The notes below the pieces were generated by a model, which was not told the origin of the DNA, ran no database searches, and was given only the letters and a program-made list of their open reading frames with translations. A stretch of 64,000 bases of DNA, from contig NZ_BOMS01000009.1 in the NCBI RefSeq assembly GCF_016862315.1, positions 231,745-295,744 of the forward strand. The letters run 5' to 3'. Source of the DNA: Actinoplanes palleronii. Lineage in GTDB: Bacteria > Actinomycetota > Actinomycetes > Mycobacteriales > Micromonosporaceae. Both the position numbers and the translations under genes were made by a program. This document shows, piece after piece, positions 8,038 through 16,961 of the stretch (position 1 is the first letter of the stretch; every line of letters starts with the position of its first letter).

Positions 8038-9426
8038 ATGACGATGCAAACCCTGCCGGACGACGGACGCCGGCGCCGCTCGGATCGCCGGGCCCGGGCG
8101 ACCGGCCTGCTGAAGGCCGTCTTCTGGCTGACCGTCGCGATGACGGTTGTGCTCTTCGGGCTCTGGGGCGGCCCGGAGCGGCTCACCCCGGGCACGGCAC
8201 TGACCTCGGCGGGCACCATGGCCGGGCTGATCGGCACCGACCTGGTGCTGGTGATGGTCTTCCTCGCCGCCCGGGTCCCGCTCGTCGACCGGATCGTCGG
8301 CCACGACGTCGCGCTGGCCTGGCACCGCACCCTCGGCGAGCCCGCGCTCTACCTGATCCTCGCGCACTTCGCCCTGCTGACCGTCGGACGTGCCACCGAG
8401 AACGGCCGCAACGTCGCCGCCGAGACCCTGGCCCTGATCGGCGGCCCCGACGACACCGGGCTGGCCTACCTCGGGCTGGCGACGTTCCTCGTCGTCGTGG
8501 TGACCTCGGCCGTGGCGGCGATCCGGCGGTGGTTCAGCCACGAGGCCTGGTTCGCCGTGCACGCGCTCAGCTACCTCGGCATCGTGATGGCCCTGCCGCA
8601 CCAGAGCATGGACGGCGCGGTCCTCGACCCCCGCTCGAACCGGTACGTGTACTGGCTGACCCTCTACGCGATCGCCTTCGGCGCGATGCTGGTCTTCCGG
8701 GTCGTCGTCCCGATCGTGCGCAGCGCGCGGCACGGCCTGCGGGTCACCCACGTCGAGCGCATCGCCCCGGACGTAGTCTCCATCCACCTCGCCGGGCGGC
8801 GCCTGGACCGGCTGCGCGCCGCGGGCGGGCAGTACGCCATCTGGCGGTTCTGGACCCGCGCCACGTGGTTCCACGGGCACCCGGTCTCGCTGTCGGCGGT
8901 GCCGACCGCGACCACGGCGCGGATCACGGTGCGGGCGCTGGGCAAGGGCAGCGACCGGATCAGCCGGGTGCGCCCGGGCACCCGGGTGGGCTTCGCCGGG
9001 GTGTTCGGCGTCTTCACCGCCGCGGCGCGCCGCAGCCCACGGCTGGCGGTCGTCGCGGCGGGTGTCGGCGTCACCCCGGTACGGGCCCTGCTGGAGGACT
9101 CCCGGCTCCAGCCCAGCGAGGCGACGATCGTGTTGCGGGGCAGGGGCGAGGACGACCGGTACCTGTGGGACGAGGTGAGCGCGCTGGCCGCGACGACGGG
9201 GAGCCGGCTCGTCCTGATGCCCGGGTCGCGGGCGCCGGGCGGTGACTCGTGGATGTCGGCCCAGGCCGTACAGGAAGGGAATGTGATCGAAAAGGTTTTT
9301 CCGGACCTGTCGGATTCTGATCTGTACGTCTGCGGGCCGCCGGCCTGGGCCGACGCCGTCGTCCGGGACGCGCGCGCCACCGGTCTGCCGGCCGCGCAGA
9401 TCCACCTGGAGAGGTTCGACTGGTGA
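8038..9426 (+). CDS. Membrane ferric-reductase/NADPH-oxidase-like flavoprotein
   Basis: A 462-aa protein. The N-terminal half holds about six membrane helices with paired histidines (LAWHRTLGEPALYLILAH and FAVHALSYLGIVMALPHQ) expected to bind haem. The second half is a ferredoxin-NADP-reductase-like module with the FAD motif HPVSLSAVPT, a glycine-rich nucleotide region (VVAAGVGVTPVRALL) and the C-terminal NAD-binding signature LYVCGPPAWADAV. It should pass electrons from NAD(P)H through FAD and haem across the membrane; the acceptor is unknown. The last codons overlap the response-regulator start (GTGA), so it is co-translated with the two-component system, which may sense redox or metal status. 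A second ATG six bases downstream is an alternative start. Confidence 0.87.
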   Translation: MTMQTLPDDGRRRRSDRRARATGLLKAVFWLTVAMTVVLFGLWGGPERLTPGTALTSAGTMAGLIGTDLVLVMVFLAARVPLVDRIVGHDVALAWHRTLGEPALYLILAHFALLTVGRATENGRNVAAETLALIGGPDDTGLAYLGLATFLVVVVTSAVAAIRRWFSHEAWFAVHALSYLGIVMALPHQSMDGAVLDPRSNRYVYWLTLYAIAFGAMLVFRVVVPIVRSARHGLRVTHVERIAPDVVSIHLAGRRLDRLRAAGGQYAIWRFWTRATWFHGHPVSLSAVPTATTARITVRALGKGSDRISRVRPGTRVGFAGVFGVFTAAARRSPRLAVVAAGVGVTPVRALLEDSRLQPSEATIVLRGRGEDDRYLWDEVSALAATTGSRLVLMPGSRAPGGDSWMSAQAVQEGNVIEKVFPDLSDSDLYVCGPPAWADAVVRDARATGLPAAQIHLERFDW

Positions 9427-10115
9427 GCGCCGTTGTCTACGATCCTGCTGTGCCCGAGCGCCCGCGCCTGCTTCTCGCCGAGGACGACCCGCGGCTGGCG
9501 GCCATGCTGATCAGCCTGTTCGGCGGCGAGGGCTACGACGTGACACACGCGAGCGACGGCCAGCGGGCGCTGCACGAGGGGCTCACCCGCCGGTTCGAGG
9601 TCCTGGTGCTCGACCGGGGGCTGCCCGCGATCGAGGGTCTCGACGTGCTGACCCGGTTGCGCGGTCGCGGCGTCCGCACGCCGGTGCTGGTGCTCTCGGC
9701 GCTGGGCAACCCGGCCGACCGGGTGGCCGGCCTCGACCGGGGCGCGGAGGACTACCTGGCGAAACCGTTCGACCTCGCGGAACTCCTCGCCCGGATCCGG
9801 GCGCTGGTGCGCCGCCACGAGACCGTGTCCCCGGTGCTCGCGGTGCCGGGCGGCGACTTCGACACGGCGGCCCGCACGGTGACCACCGCCGCCGGGCTGA
9901 TCGCCCTCTCCGACGGGGAGGCGCGTCTGCTGGAACGCCTGGCGCGGCGGCACCAGCAGGTGTTCGGCCGGGGCGACCTGCTGGCCGTGGTCTTCCCCGA
10001 CGCGACCGACCCGGGGGTGGTCGACACGTACGTGCACTATCTGCGCCGCAAGCTCGGCCGCACCGCGGTGCACACCGTCCGGGGCATCGGCTACCGGCTG
10101 GGCCCGCTGCGATGA
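9423..10115 (+). CDS. OmpR-family response regulator
   Basis: A 230-aa protein with a GTG start overlapping the reductase stop codon. The receiver domain (about residues 15-125) has the acidic pair in LLLAEDDPRL, the phospho-acceptor Asp64 in VLVLDRGLP, and the conserved Lys in YLAKPFD. The C-terminal winged helix ends with the typical VDTYVHYLRRKLG and VHTVRGIGYRLG signature. The partner kinase begins inside its stop codon (ATGA). It most likely controls the linked reductase or nearby genes. A GTG about 27 bases downstream would remove the nine extra N-terminal residues and cannot be excluded. Confidence 0.93.
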   Translation: MSAVVYDPAVPERPRLLLAEDDPRLAAMLISLFGGEGYDVTHASDGQRALHEGLTRRFEVLVLDRGLPAIEGLDVLTRLRGRGVRTPVLVLSALGNPADRVAGLDRGAEDYLAKPFDLAELLARIRALVRRHETVSPVLAVPGGDFDTAARTVTTAAGLIALSDGEARLLERLARRHQQVFGRGDLLAVVFPDATDPGVVDTYVHYLRRKLGRTAVHTVRGIGYRLGPLR

Positions 10116-11332
10116 CGCCGAAGCAACCCGAGCTGGCCAGGGCGTCGGCCCGGCTCACCGTGCAGTTCGCGGCCCTGATGGCACTCCTGCTCGTCATCGT
10201 GCTCGGGCTGGTCCTCGTCCTTTTCAAGATCAGCATGGATGCGGTGACCGAGAAGGATCTGTGGGAGGCGTCGCAGCTCGACACCGCGCAGATCGCACCG
10301 AGCGGCATCTTCGTGACCGTTTTCGACGGCGGCACCGCTGTCGACAGCGGCACAGCTTCCGGCAGCGGCACGGTGACGGTGCCCGACGGGCAACCGGCCG
10401 GGCTCGTCGATCGGGACGCGGCGCGACGGGTGTTCGCGGGCGACGACCCGGTCGTGCGGGAACGCACCGTGGCCGGCCGTGACTACACCACCCGCACCAC
10501 CCGGCGCGGCGACCGGGTCGTCCAGGTCACCGCCGAGGGGCACCGCAACGAGGAGAGCCTGCGACGGCTGGCCTACGTGCTGCTGCTGGCCGGGGGCGCC
10601 GCGCTGGGTGTCGCCGTGCTCGCCGCGCACGTGATGGCCCGGCGCGCGATCCGCCCGATGGCCGAGGCCCTGGCCGGTCAGCGCCGGTTCGTGGCGGCCG
10701 CCAGTCACGAGCTCCGCACGCCGCTCACGCTGCTCAGCACGCGGGCGCAGCTGCTGACCCACCAGCACCGCGACGACGTGCCCGCCGAGGTCGCGGCGGC
10801 GCTCGACGAGATGACGCGCGACTCCCGTACGGTGACCAGGATCCTCGACGACCTCCTGGTCGCCGCCGACCCGCGCACCGCGACCGACGACGATCCGGTT
10901 GATCTGATAGCGACCGCGGACGCGGTCGTCGCCGCGATGCGCGAGCGGGCCCAGGCTCGTGGGATCACCCTCGACCGTTCCGGATCAGCGGAGCGGGCCG
11001 TGGTCCGGGGCAGCGGGGCAGCGCTCGCCCGGCTCTGCACCGCGCTGGTCGCCAACGCGATCGACTACGCCGGCACGGCGGTGACGGTGCGGATCGCGGT
11101 CGAGGGCCGCACCGCGGTCGTGACCGTTCTCGACGACGGCCCCGGGTTCGCACCGGACATCGTGGCGCACGCCTTCGCCCCGTTCGTCACCGGCCGCCCG
11201 GACGGCGACCATTCCGGCCTGGGCCTGGCCATCGTCGCGGAGATCACCCGGCGGCACGACGGCAGCGTCCACATCCGGCCGGACAGCCACGGTGCGGTCG
11301 CGGTGCGGCTGCCGCTGTCCACCGACCGATGA
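10112..11332 (+). CDS. Sensor histidine kinase
   Basis: A 406-aa protein. Two membrane helices (about residues 18-42 and 152-174) flank a roughly 110-residue extracytoplasmic sensor. The second helix leads through a very short HAMP-like linker to the H-box FVAAASHELRTPL with the phosphorylated His at about residue 199. The N-box is ALVANAIDYAG, G1 is DDGPGFAP, and G2 is GDHSGLGLAIV. It is the partner of the response regulator whose stop codon it overlaps. The sensor contains no domain I recognise; it has a Gly/Ser/Thr-rich stretch. The gene faces the SUKH gene convergently, with only 19 bases between stops. Confidence 0.93.
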   Translation: MTPKQPELARASARLTVQFAALMALLLVIVLGLVLVLFKISMDAVTEKDLWEASQLDTAQIAPSGIFVTVFDGGTAVDSGTASGSGTVTVPDGQPAGLVDRDAARRVFAGDDPVVRERTVAGRDYTTRTTRRGDRVVQVTAEGHRNEESLRRLAYVLLLAGGAALGVAVLAAHVMARRAIRPMAEALAGQRRFVAAASHELRTPLTLLSTRAQLLTHQHRDDVPAEVAAALDEMTRDSRTVTRILDDLLVAADPRTATDDDPVDLIATADAVVAAMRERAQARGITLDRSGSAERAVVRGSGAALARLCTALVANAIDYAGTAVTVRIAVEGRTAVVTVLDDGPGFAPDIVAHAFAPFVTGRPDGDHSGLGLAIVAEITRRHDGSVHIRPDSHGAVAVRLPLSTDR

Positions 11333-11351
11333 GCGCGGGGCCCGCCTCGTG

Positions 11352-11975
11352 CTATCCGTAGTGGTACATACCGGCGTACGGGTCGGGCTCGCCGGTCCAC
11401 GGGTCTACGCCGGACCGCAGGCGGCGCCGATACTCCGTCCGGGTCAGGAACATCGCGCTCCCCCGGCCGAACAGGTACACGTCGCCCAGCGGGCAGCCGG
11501 CGAAGTCCCCGCGCAGATGCCGGACCAGGAACTCGACCATGCCGCAGTCGTAGCGCCGCCAGATGCTCTCGCCCCGGTCATAGACCAGCACCGGCCACCG
11601 CTCCGGGTCCGGACCGGACGCGTCCCAGCACAGGTTGTCGCCGCTGGAGTCCAGACCCCACAGGATCAGCCGGGGACTCGTGCCGTCCAGTGCCGGGTCC
11701 TTGCGGGACTCGGCCCACAGGACCCGGGCGAACGCCGTGCCGGCCCGCATGTCGTTGTCGTCGCCGGTCGGGGGCTCGGCCCAGGGCTCCGGTTCGCCGA
11801 TCACCAGGTAGTCCTGGATCGCCCCCGCTCCGTAGAGGGTGATGAAGCGCCGGTACGCCGCCGGGAAGGCGGTCCCCCACGACGCGGTGATCAGGTCCCA
11901 GTCGACGGTGGTGTCGCTCGCCGTCTCGGGCGGCATGAGGCGCAGCAGGGCCTCGATCTCCGCGGGTTCAGCCAT
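11352..11975 (-). CDS. SMI1/KNR4 (SUKH) family protein
   Basis: A 207-aa soluble protein of the SUKH fold: the N-terminal pattern DLITASWGTAFPAAYRRFITLYGAGAI is followed by a Gly/Trp-rich middle (LILWGLDSSGDNLCWDA) and an acidic C-terminal half. SUKH proteins often neutralise contact-dependent or T7SS toxins, and may also stand alone as housekeeping ligand-binding proteins. No toxin gene is adjacent, so an orphan immunity or unknown role is equally possible. A good Shine-Dalgarno (gggagaacggg) precedes the ATG. Confidence 0.8.
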   Translation of the reverse strand: MAEPAEIEALLRLMPPETASDTTVDWDLITASWGTAFPAAYRRFITLYGAGAIQDYLVIGEPEPWAEPPTGDDNDMRAGTAFARVLWAESRKDPALDGTSPRLILWGLDSSGDNLCWDASGPDPERWPVLVYDRGESIWRRYDCGMVEFLVRHLRGDFAGCPLGDVYLFGRGSAMFLTRTEYRRRLRSGVDPWTGEPDPYAGMYHYG

Positions 11976-12055
11976 CCCGTTCTCCCATCAGTTGCCCATC
12001 GTCTGCCCAGTGGGGTGCGTCAAGGTCGGTCGACCGAACCACACGAGGGGGAAAC

Positions 12056-12961
12056 GTGCGTTTGAGTTATCCGAGATTCGGGGCGGCCCTGCTGGTCGCC
12101 GGCCTGGCACTGTCGGGGTTGGCGACGGTCGGGGCCACACCGGCGGCGGCCGCGACGCTGCCGTTCGGGACCGTCCGGGCGGTGGTCTCGCAGTCCACAC
12201 CCGACGCCCAGCCGAAGAAGTCGTTCAGCACCTTCTGCAACCCGGGCGAGCGGGTCACCGGCGGCGGTGCCTTCACCGTGGGAGGCATCCACGCGGTGAT
12301 CACCGAGATGCAGCCGATCCAGAACCTCACTGCCCGGGACAGCTTCCAGGTGACCGCCGAGGCCGATCAGTTCGGCATCGCCGGCAACTGGAGTTTCCAG
12401 GTGTTCGCGTTCTGCGCGACGCCGCCGGCCAGTGCCGCCATCGAGATCGTCAAGCAGCCGAACCCGCGGCGGACCGGCGGCACCGACCAGGCGTTCGCAC
12501 CGTGCCCGGCCGGCAAGCTGCTGATCGGCGCCGGCGGGAAGATCGACAACGCCGGCGGGCAGATGGACCTGGGGATGTTCACGAACTCCAGCGGCACGCT
12601 GGCGACCGGGGCCTCGGCGTTCGCCAAGCCCGACGCGGACGGCTACAGCGGCATGTACGCGGTCACCGGATATTCGGTGTGTGCCAAGCCGAACAACCTG
12701 CTCGACGACTTCAAGCAGCAGCGGGTGTCGTTCTCGTCGCCGGCCGGGACGACCAGTCAGAAGCAGGTCCCGGCGGCCTGCCCGTCCGGGTCGGCGCTCT
12801 CCGGGCTCGCCGGGGCGACCGTGCTGCCCGGCACGCACCTGCAGCAGATCCGGCCGAACTCGGCCGGTCGCCCCGCCAACCTGGCGACCTTCGGCGCCCA
12901 GGCGACGATCGTGCCGAGCGAGGCGTGGCAGATGGACACCACGATGTTCTGCGTGCGATGA
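12056..12961 (+). CDS. Secreted protein made of three related Cys-containing modules
   Basis: A 301-aa protein with a GTG start after the Shine-Dalgarno gaggggg. A signal peptide with an Ala-rich cleavage region spans about residues 1-36. The mature part repeats a module of roughly 85-90 residues three times: each begins with a C(N/P)xG motif followed by a Gly-rich strand (FCNPGERVTGGGAF, PCPAGKLLIGAGG, ACPSGSALSGLAG) and ends with an aromatic residue close to a Cys (FAFCA, YSVCA, TMFCV), suggesting one disulfide per module. I do not recognise the family. It is monocistronic, with divergent SUKH upstream and convergent AfsR-type regulator downstream. Extracellular beta-sheet repeats would suit a binding or structural role, but this is inference. 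Confidence 0.8.
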   Translation: MRLSYPRFGAALLVAGLALSGLATVGATPAAAATLPFGTVRAVVSQSTPDAQPKKSFSTFCNPGERVTGGGAFTVGGIHAVITEMQPIQNLTARDSFQVTAEADQFGIAGNWSFQVFAFCATPPASAAIEIVKQPNPRRTGGTDQAFAPCPAGKLLIGAGGKIDNAGGQMDLGMFTNSSGTLATGASAFAKPDADGYSGMYAVTGYSVCAKPNNLLDDFKQQRVSFSSPAGTTSQKQVPAACPSGSALSGLAGATVLPGTHLQQIRPNSAGRPANLATFGAQATIVPSEAWQMDTTMFCVR

Positions 12962-12965
12962 CACG

Positions 12966-15900
12966 CTAACCACCGGTGGGCTGCGACGAACGGTCGTGGC
13001 CCACCGGCGCGTGCACCCGGTGACCGGACGTGGCCCGGCTGGCGGCCGCGGCCCGCTCGTGCCGGTCGGCGAGCCGATACTGCCCGCCGACCCGGTAGAC
13101 GCCGGCCAGGGTGCTGTGCGCGAGACCCACCACCACCTCGAGGCGGGCGGTCTCGGCGATGCCGAGCGCCTGCCGGGCCAGGTCCTCGGCCGCGAGGCGG
13201 TCCGGCGTGGCGACGGCCAGCCCGAGCAGCGCCGCGCACTCCGGCCGCAGGCTCCTGGTCTCCGCGGCCAGCGCCCGGGCCAGCCGGTAGTGCCCGGCCG
13301 CCCCCGGGTGGTCGCCGGCCAGCACGGCCGCGTCGCCGAGCGCGTTGCGGGCGATCGCCTCGGTCTCGCGGTCACCGGTCTCGCCGGCCAGCAGCAACCC
13401 GGCCGCCGCCTGGTCGCGCGCCGGACCGGACCGGCCCAGCGCGCACTCCAGCGCGGCCAGCCCGCAGTGCGTGACCGCGACACCGTCCCGGTCGCCGACC
13501 TGGGTGTAGCGGTCCATCGCCGAGTCGAGGTGCTCGCGGGCCTCGTCGTAGCGGCCCAGCTCGCGGTGGACCTGGGCCAGGCCGGTGTGCGCCAGCGCCT
13601 CGCCGTGGCGGCTGCCGAGCTCGGCGTTCAGCTTCAACGCGGCGGTGAACTGCTCACCGGCGTCGGCGAGCCGGCCCATCTCGAGCAGGACGTCGGCGTA
13701 CAGGGAAAGGTTGTTGGCCTCGCCGGCCCGCCGGTGCAGCCGGCGGTCGATCTGCAGCGCGTGGTCGAGCCGGCGGGCGGCGAGCGTGAGCCGGCCGAGT
13801 TTGCGGCACACGATGCCGATGTTGCCGAGCGCCGTCGCCTCGTGCTCCTGCCAGCCGCACTGCCGGGCCAGCCGCAACCCGATCAGATAGTGCCGCAGCG
13901 CGTCGCGGTGCTCGCCGACGCTGCGGTGCGCGGTGCCGAGGCTGTGCCGGGCGGCGGCCTGCCCGGCCAGGTCACCGTCCTGGCGGGCCGCGTCGAGGGC
14001 GACGGTCGCCACCGCCAGCCAGTCGCCGGTGTAGCGGCGCAGGTGGAAGTAGCAGCGCAGGGCATCGGCCAGCAGCAGGGCGAGCCGGCGCGGGCCGGAT
14101 GCCGCGGCGTGCTGCACGGCGAGGACCAGGTTGTGGCGTTCGGCTTCCAGCCACGCGAGGGCGGCGGGCTCGTCGAAGGCGGCCGGCCCCACGAAATGCC
14201 CGGGCACCTCGCCGGCCAGCCGCAACATGTGCGGGGCGAGCAGATCGCCGGCCGCCCGGGTCCGCTGGACGTAGCTCGCCAGCAACCGGGCCACCGCACC
14301 GTCCCGCTCGGCGGCCGGGTCCTCGGCCTCGGCGCGTTCGGCGGCGTAGAGCCGGAGCAGGTCGTGACACCGATACCGGCCGTCGGCGTGCTCGTCCACC
14401 AGGTGCACGGCCGCCAGCCGGGCGAGCAACCGACCGGCGTCGGCCCGCGCGATGTCGAGGAGGTCCCCCGCGTCATCCGCGGTGAGGTCCACGCCCGGCA
14501 CGATCCCGAAGCCCCGGAACACCTCGCGAGCCCGCTCCGGCAGGTCCGCATAAGACAGATCAAAAGCTGTTCGTACGGCGTGCCGGTCGTCGCTGCGCAC
14601 CGCGAGCCCGCCGAGCCGGTTGCCCGCCTCGAGCTCGGCGACGTAGCCGGCGACCGTACGCCTCGGGCTGGTCGCCAGGTTCGCCGCCGCGATCCGCAGG
14701 GCGAGCGGAAGCCGCGCGCAGAGCTCGGCGAGGGCGGTCACGGCGGCCGGCTCGGCCGACGTCCGGTTCGGCCCGAGCACCCGGGTGAGCAGCACCGCCG
14801 CCTCGCCGGGTGCGAGGACGTCGAGCCCGAGGGGCACGGCGCCGTACTCGGCGACCAGCCCGCCCAGCGCGTCCCGGCTCGTGACCACGACCATCCCGGC
14901 CGGGCCGCCGGGCAGCAGGGGGCGTACCTGCTCGGCGCTGCGGGCGTTGTCCAGCACGACGAGCACCTCCCGCCCGGCCAGCAGTGACCGGTAGACGGCG
15001 GCGGCCTCGTCGACACCGGCCGGGATCCGCTCGGCGGGCAGCCCGAGGGCGGTCAGGAACCCGGTCAGGGCTTCGATCGGGCGCAGGGGCGGTGTGGTCG
15101 CGTACCCGCGCAGGTCGACGTGGAGCTGGCCGCCCGGGAAGCGCTCGCGCACGGTGTGCGCCCACCGTACGGCCAGGCTGGTCTTGCCGACACCGGCCGA
15201 CCCGCAGATCACCACGACCGGCAACACGCCCGGCTCCGCGTCGTCGAGCAGCGCGTCGAGGGTGCGCAGGTGCTCGGCCCGCCCGGTGAACCCGGCCGCG
15301 GCAGCCGGCAGCTGCGCGGGCACCGGCGGCCGGGACTCTCTTCCGTCCGCGCGGACCTCCCGGGGAATCGGCCTCCCCGCGGCGGTTCCGGCCCCCGGCG
15401 TGACCGCTTCGATGCCAGCGCCCGGCGTGCCTGCGAGCACCTCCCGGTGCAGTTCCCGCAGCGCCGCGCCGGGCTCGACACCCAGCTCGTCGACGAGCGC
15501 GGACCGGATCCGCCGGTAGGCGTCGAGAGCCTCGGCCCGCCGCCCGGCCCGGTGCAGGGCGGTCATCAGGTGCGCCCACAGCCCCTCCCGCAGCGGATGC
15601 TCCCGGACGAGATCACCCAGCTCGGCGATCACCTCGGCGTGCCGCCCGAGCCGCAGGTCGACCGCGATCCGCCGGTCCACGGCGGTCAGCCGACGCTCGG
15701 CCAGCCGGGCCGCCTCGGCCGTGCACACGTCGACCACCACACCGTCGTAGGCGGGCCCGCGCCACAGCTGCAACGCCTGCCGCAGCAGCCGCGTGGCGTG
15801 CTCCGGTTCCGCCCGCTCCGCCGCGGCCACCAGCTGCTCGAACCGGTCCACGTCGAGCTCACCCCGGACCAGATAACCGGGCGGCCGGCTGATCAGGCAC

Positions 15901-16151
15901 TCCTCACCCCCGGCGTGCAGCACCCGGCGCAGCCCCGCGACGCAGCCCTGCACCAGCGCCCGCGCCGTCGCCGGCGCGTCGTCACCCCAGAGCTGCGCGA
16001 TGATCCGCTCGGTCGACACAACCTGCCCGGCCTGCGCGAGCAGCACCGCCAGGACAGCACGCTGCTGCGGCCCGCCCAGCGGCAGCGAACGATCGTCATA
16101 GATGGCTTCCACCGGACCGAGCACATGGAAACGCACACCGTAGGAGATCAC
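12966..16151 (-). CDS. AfsR/SARP-type regulator with NB-ARC and TPR domains
   Basis: A 1061-aa protein. It has an OmpR-like winged helix (about residues 5-100), a bacterial transcriptional activation (BTAD) domain to about 245, and an NB-ARC/STAND ATPase with Walker A GSAGVGKTS near residue 312 and Walker B VLVVLDNARSAEQV. TPR repeats run from about residue 690 to 1010. The order and length match AfsR-type activators of secondary metabolism or development; the STAND module should gate activity by ATP and a ligand or protein bound by the TPRs. No biosynthetic cluster is adjacent, so the targets are unknown. Two starts are possible: GTG at 16151, or GTG at 16136 giving the more typical MRFHVLGP beginning. 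Confidence 0.9.
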   Translation of the reverse strand: MISYGVRFHVLGPVEAIYDDRSLPLGGPQQRAVLAVLLAQAGQVVSTERIIAQLWGDDAPATARALVQGCVAGLRRVLHAGGEECLISRPPGYLVRGELDVDRFEQLVAAAERAEPEHATRLLRQALQLWRGPAYDGVVVDVCTAEAARLAERRLTAVDRRIAVDLRLGRHAEVIAELGDLVREHPLREGLWAHLMTALHRAGRRAEALDAYRRIRSALVDELGVEPGAALRELHREVLAGTPGAGIEAVTPGAGTAAGRPIPREVRADGRESRPPVPAQLPAAAAGFTGRAEHLRTLDALLDDAEPGVLPVVVICGSAGVGKTSLAVRWAHTVRERFPGGQLHVDLRGYATTPPLRPIEALTGFLTALGLPAERIPAGVDEAAAVYRSLLAGREVLVVLDNARSAEQVRPLLPGGPAGMVVVTSRDALGGLVAEYGAVPLGLDVLAPGEAAVLLTRVLGPNRTSAEPAAVTALAELCARLPLALRIAAANLATSPRRTVAGYVAELEAGNRLGGLAVRSDDRHAVRTAFDLSYADLPERAREVFRGFGIVPGVDLTADDAGDLLDIARADAGRLLARLAAVHLVDEHADGRYRCHDLLRLYAAERAEAEDPAAERDGAVARLLASYVQRTRAAGDLLAPHMLRLAGEVPGHFVGPAAFDEPAALAWLEAERHNLVLAVQHAAASGPRRLALLLADALRCYFHLRRYTGDWLAVATVALDAARQDGDLAGQAAARHSLGTAHRSVGEHRDALRHYLIGLRLARQCGWQEHEATALGNIGIVCRKLGRLTLAARRLDHALQIDRRLHRRAGEANNLSLYADVLLEMGRLADAGEQFTAALKLNAELGSRHGEALAHTGLAQVHRELGRYDEAREHLDSAMDRYTQVGDRDGVAVTHCGLAALECALGRSGPARDQAAAGLLLAGETGDRETEAIARNALGDAAVLAGDHPGAAGHYRLARALAAETRSLRPECAALLGLAVATPDRLAAEDLARQALGIAETARLEVVVGLAHSTLAGVYRVGGQYRLADRHERAAAASRATSGHRVHAPVGHDRSSQPTGG
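12973..13007 (+). terminator. Hairpin after the secreted repeat protein
   Basis: CCGGTGGGC (12973-12981) pairs with GCCCACCGG (12999-13007). The hairpin lies inside the last codons of the convergent regulator gene, so that coding sequence doubles as a terminator region. Confidence 0.45.
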
Positions 16152-16178
16152 CGCCCGCCCCCACCGGGAACACCCCCG

Positions 16179-16346
16179 TCAGAAAATCGACATGCCCGCG
16201 CCTTCCAGTTGCAGCAACCCCAAAGCCTTTTTGTGTACGCCCGGAGCCGCCGCGAGGATCCCACCCCGGCCGGGCTCCCACGCCTCGCCGCCCAGGTCCG
16301 TCACCACCCCATCCGCCTCGGTCACGAGCAGGCCGCCACCGGGACA
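16179..16346 (-). pseudogene. Inositol monophosphatase family remnant (3' end only)
   Basis: The last roughly 55 codons of an IMPase-like gene, ending in TGA. The frame encodes GGLLVTEADGVVTDLGGEAW, a short linker, then ILAAAPGVHKKALGLL, matching the C-terminal strand-helix end of IMPase/SuhB-like proteins (EAGG-VTDL and AAxPxxH). The sequence further upstream on the same strand shows no IMPase motifs, so about 200 residues including the metal site are missing. The remnant lies between the AfsR-type regulator and the HTH/ImmA/PIN cassette. I infer that the gene was truncated by an insertion or deletion here. Confidence 0.65.
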
Positions 16347-16437
16347 TGGTGAACGGCCGGGCTCACCGGCTTGCCGGGCGGCGGGGCTGCCGGGCGCTCT
16401 CGCGGGCATACCAGCACCTCCGGAGTCCAGCTGGCCC

Positions 16438-16472
16438 TCACGGCCGTATCGAGCGAGCCATAACGGCCGTGA
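16438..16472 (+). promoter_or_regulatory. Inverted repeat upstream of the HTH cassette
   Basis: TCACGGCCGT (16438-16447) is repeated inverted as ACGGCCGTGA (16463-16472), with a further GCGGCCGT half-site downstream. It lies about 140 bp before the HTH gene and could be its autoregulatory operator. Apart from this and the pseudogene, 16152-16610 contains nothing recognisable. Confidence 0.4.
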
Positions 16473-16610
16473 CAGCCAGCCGCCGCGGCCGTTATCCGCG
16501 GCCGCGAGCCACCACACGACCTCGGGGGCCGGTTCGAGCTGACGCTCGGCCCAGGGTGGCAGGACTCCGCGCCGCCTGGCATCATGAATAGCGGAGGGAG
16601 GTTCATTCAC

Positions 16611-16961
16611 ATGATCCTTGACATGCCGAAACTCGGCCTGCGGGTGCGCCAGGCACGGGAGGCCGCCGGCATTTCGCAAGACGAGGCACGCAAGGCGATC
16701 AACGTCTCTCAGCCGACCTACTCCCGGATCGAGAGTGGCGACCGCGTGCTGAAGGGTGACGAGCTGATCCAGCTCGCCGACTGCTTCGGGGTCCGCGCCG
16801 CGGCGATCACCGGGCTGCCTGAGGTCCGGGACCGCGCCCGGTTCGCCGCTCGGACCGACGGCGACAACTCACCGATGGACGTGATGCGCGAGCGCCTCTA
16901 CGCCTACCTGGAGCTGGACGCCTATCTGACCAGCCAGGGCATCACGGGGAGCATGAGGTGA
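16611..16961 (+). CDS. Xre-type helix-turn-helix protein
   Basis: A 116-aa protein. The Cro/C1-type HTH occupies about residues 6-65 (LRVRQAREAAGISQDEARKA, then VSQPTYSRIESGDRVLKGDE). The ATG at 16611 was chosen over one at 16584 because a strong Shine-Dalgarno (gcggagggagg, 16591-16601) ends nine bases before it. The next gene starts GTG overlapping the end of this one, and the third gene overlaps the second, so the three form one translationally coupled cassette. In such cassettes the HTH protein is the repressor that the ImmA-like peptidase can cleave. It likely autoregulates through the upstream inverted repeat. Confidence 0.88.
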   Translation: MILDMPKLGLRVRQAREAAGISQDEARKAINVSQPTYSRIESGDRVLKGDELIQLADCFGVRAAAITGLPEVRDRARFAARTDGDNSPMDVMRERLYAYLELDAYLTSQGITGSMR

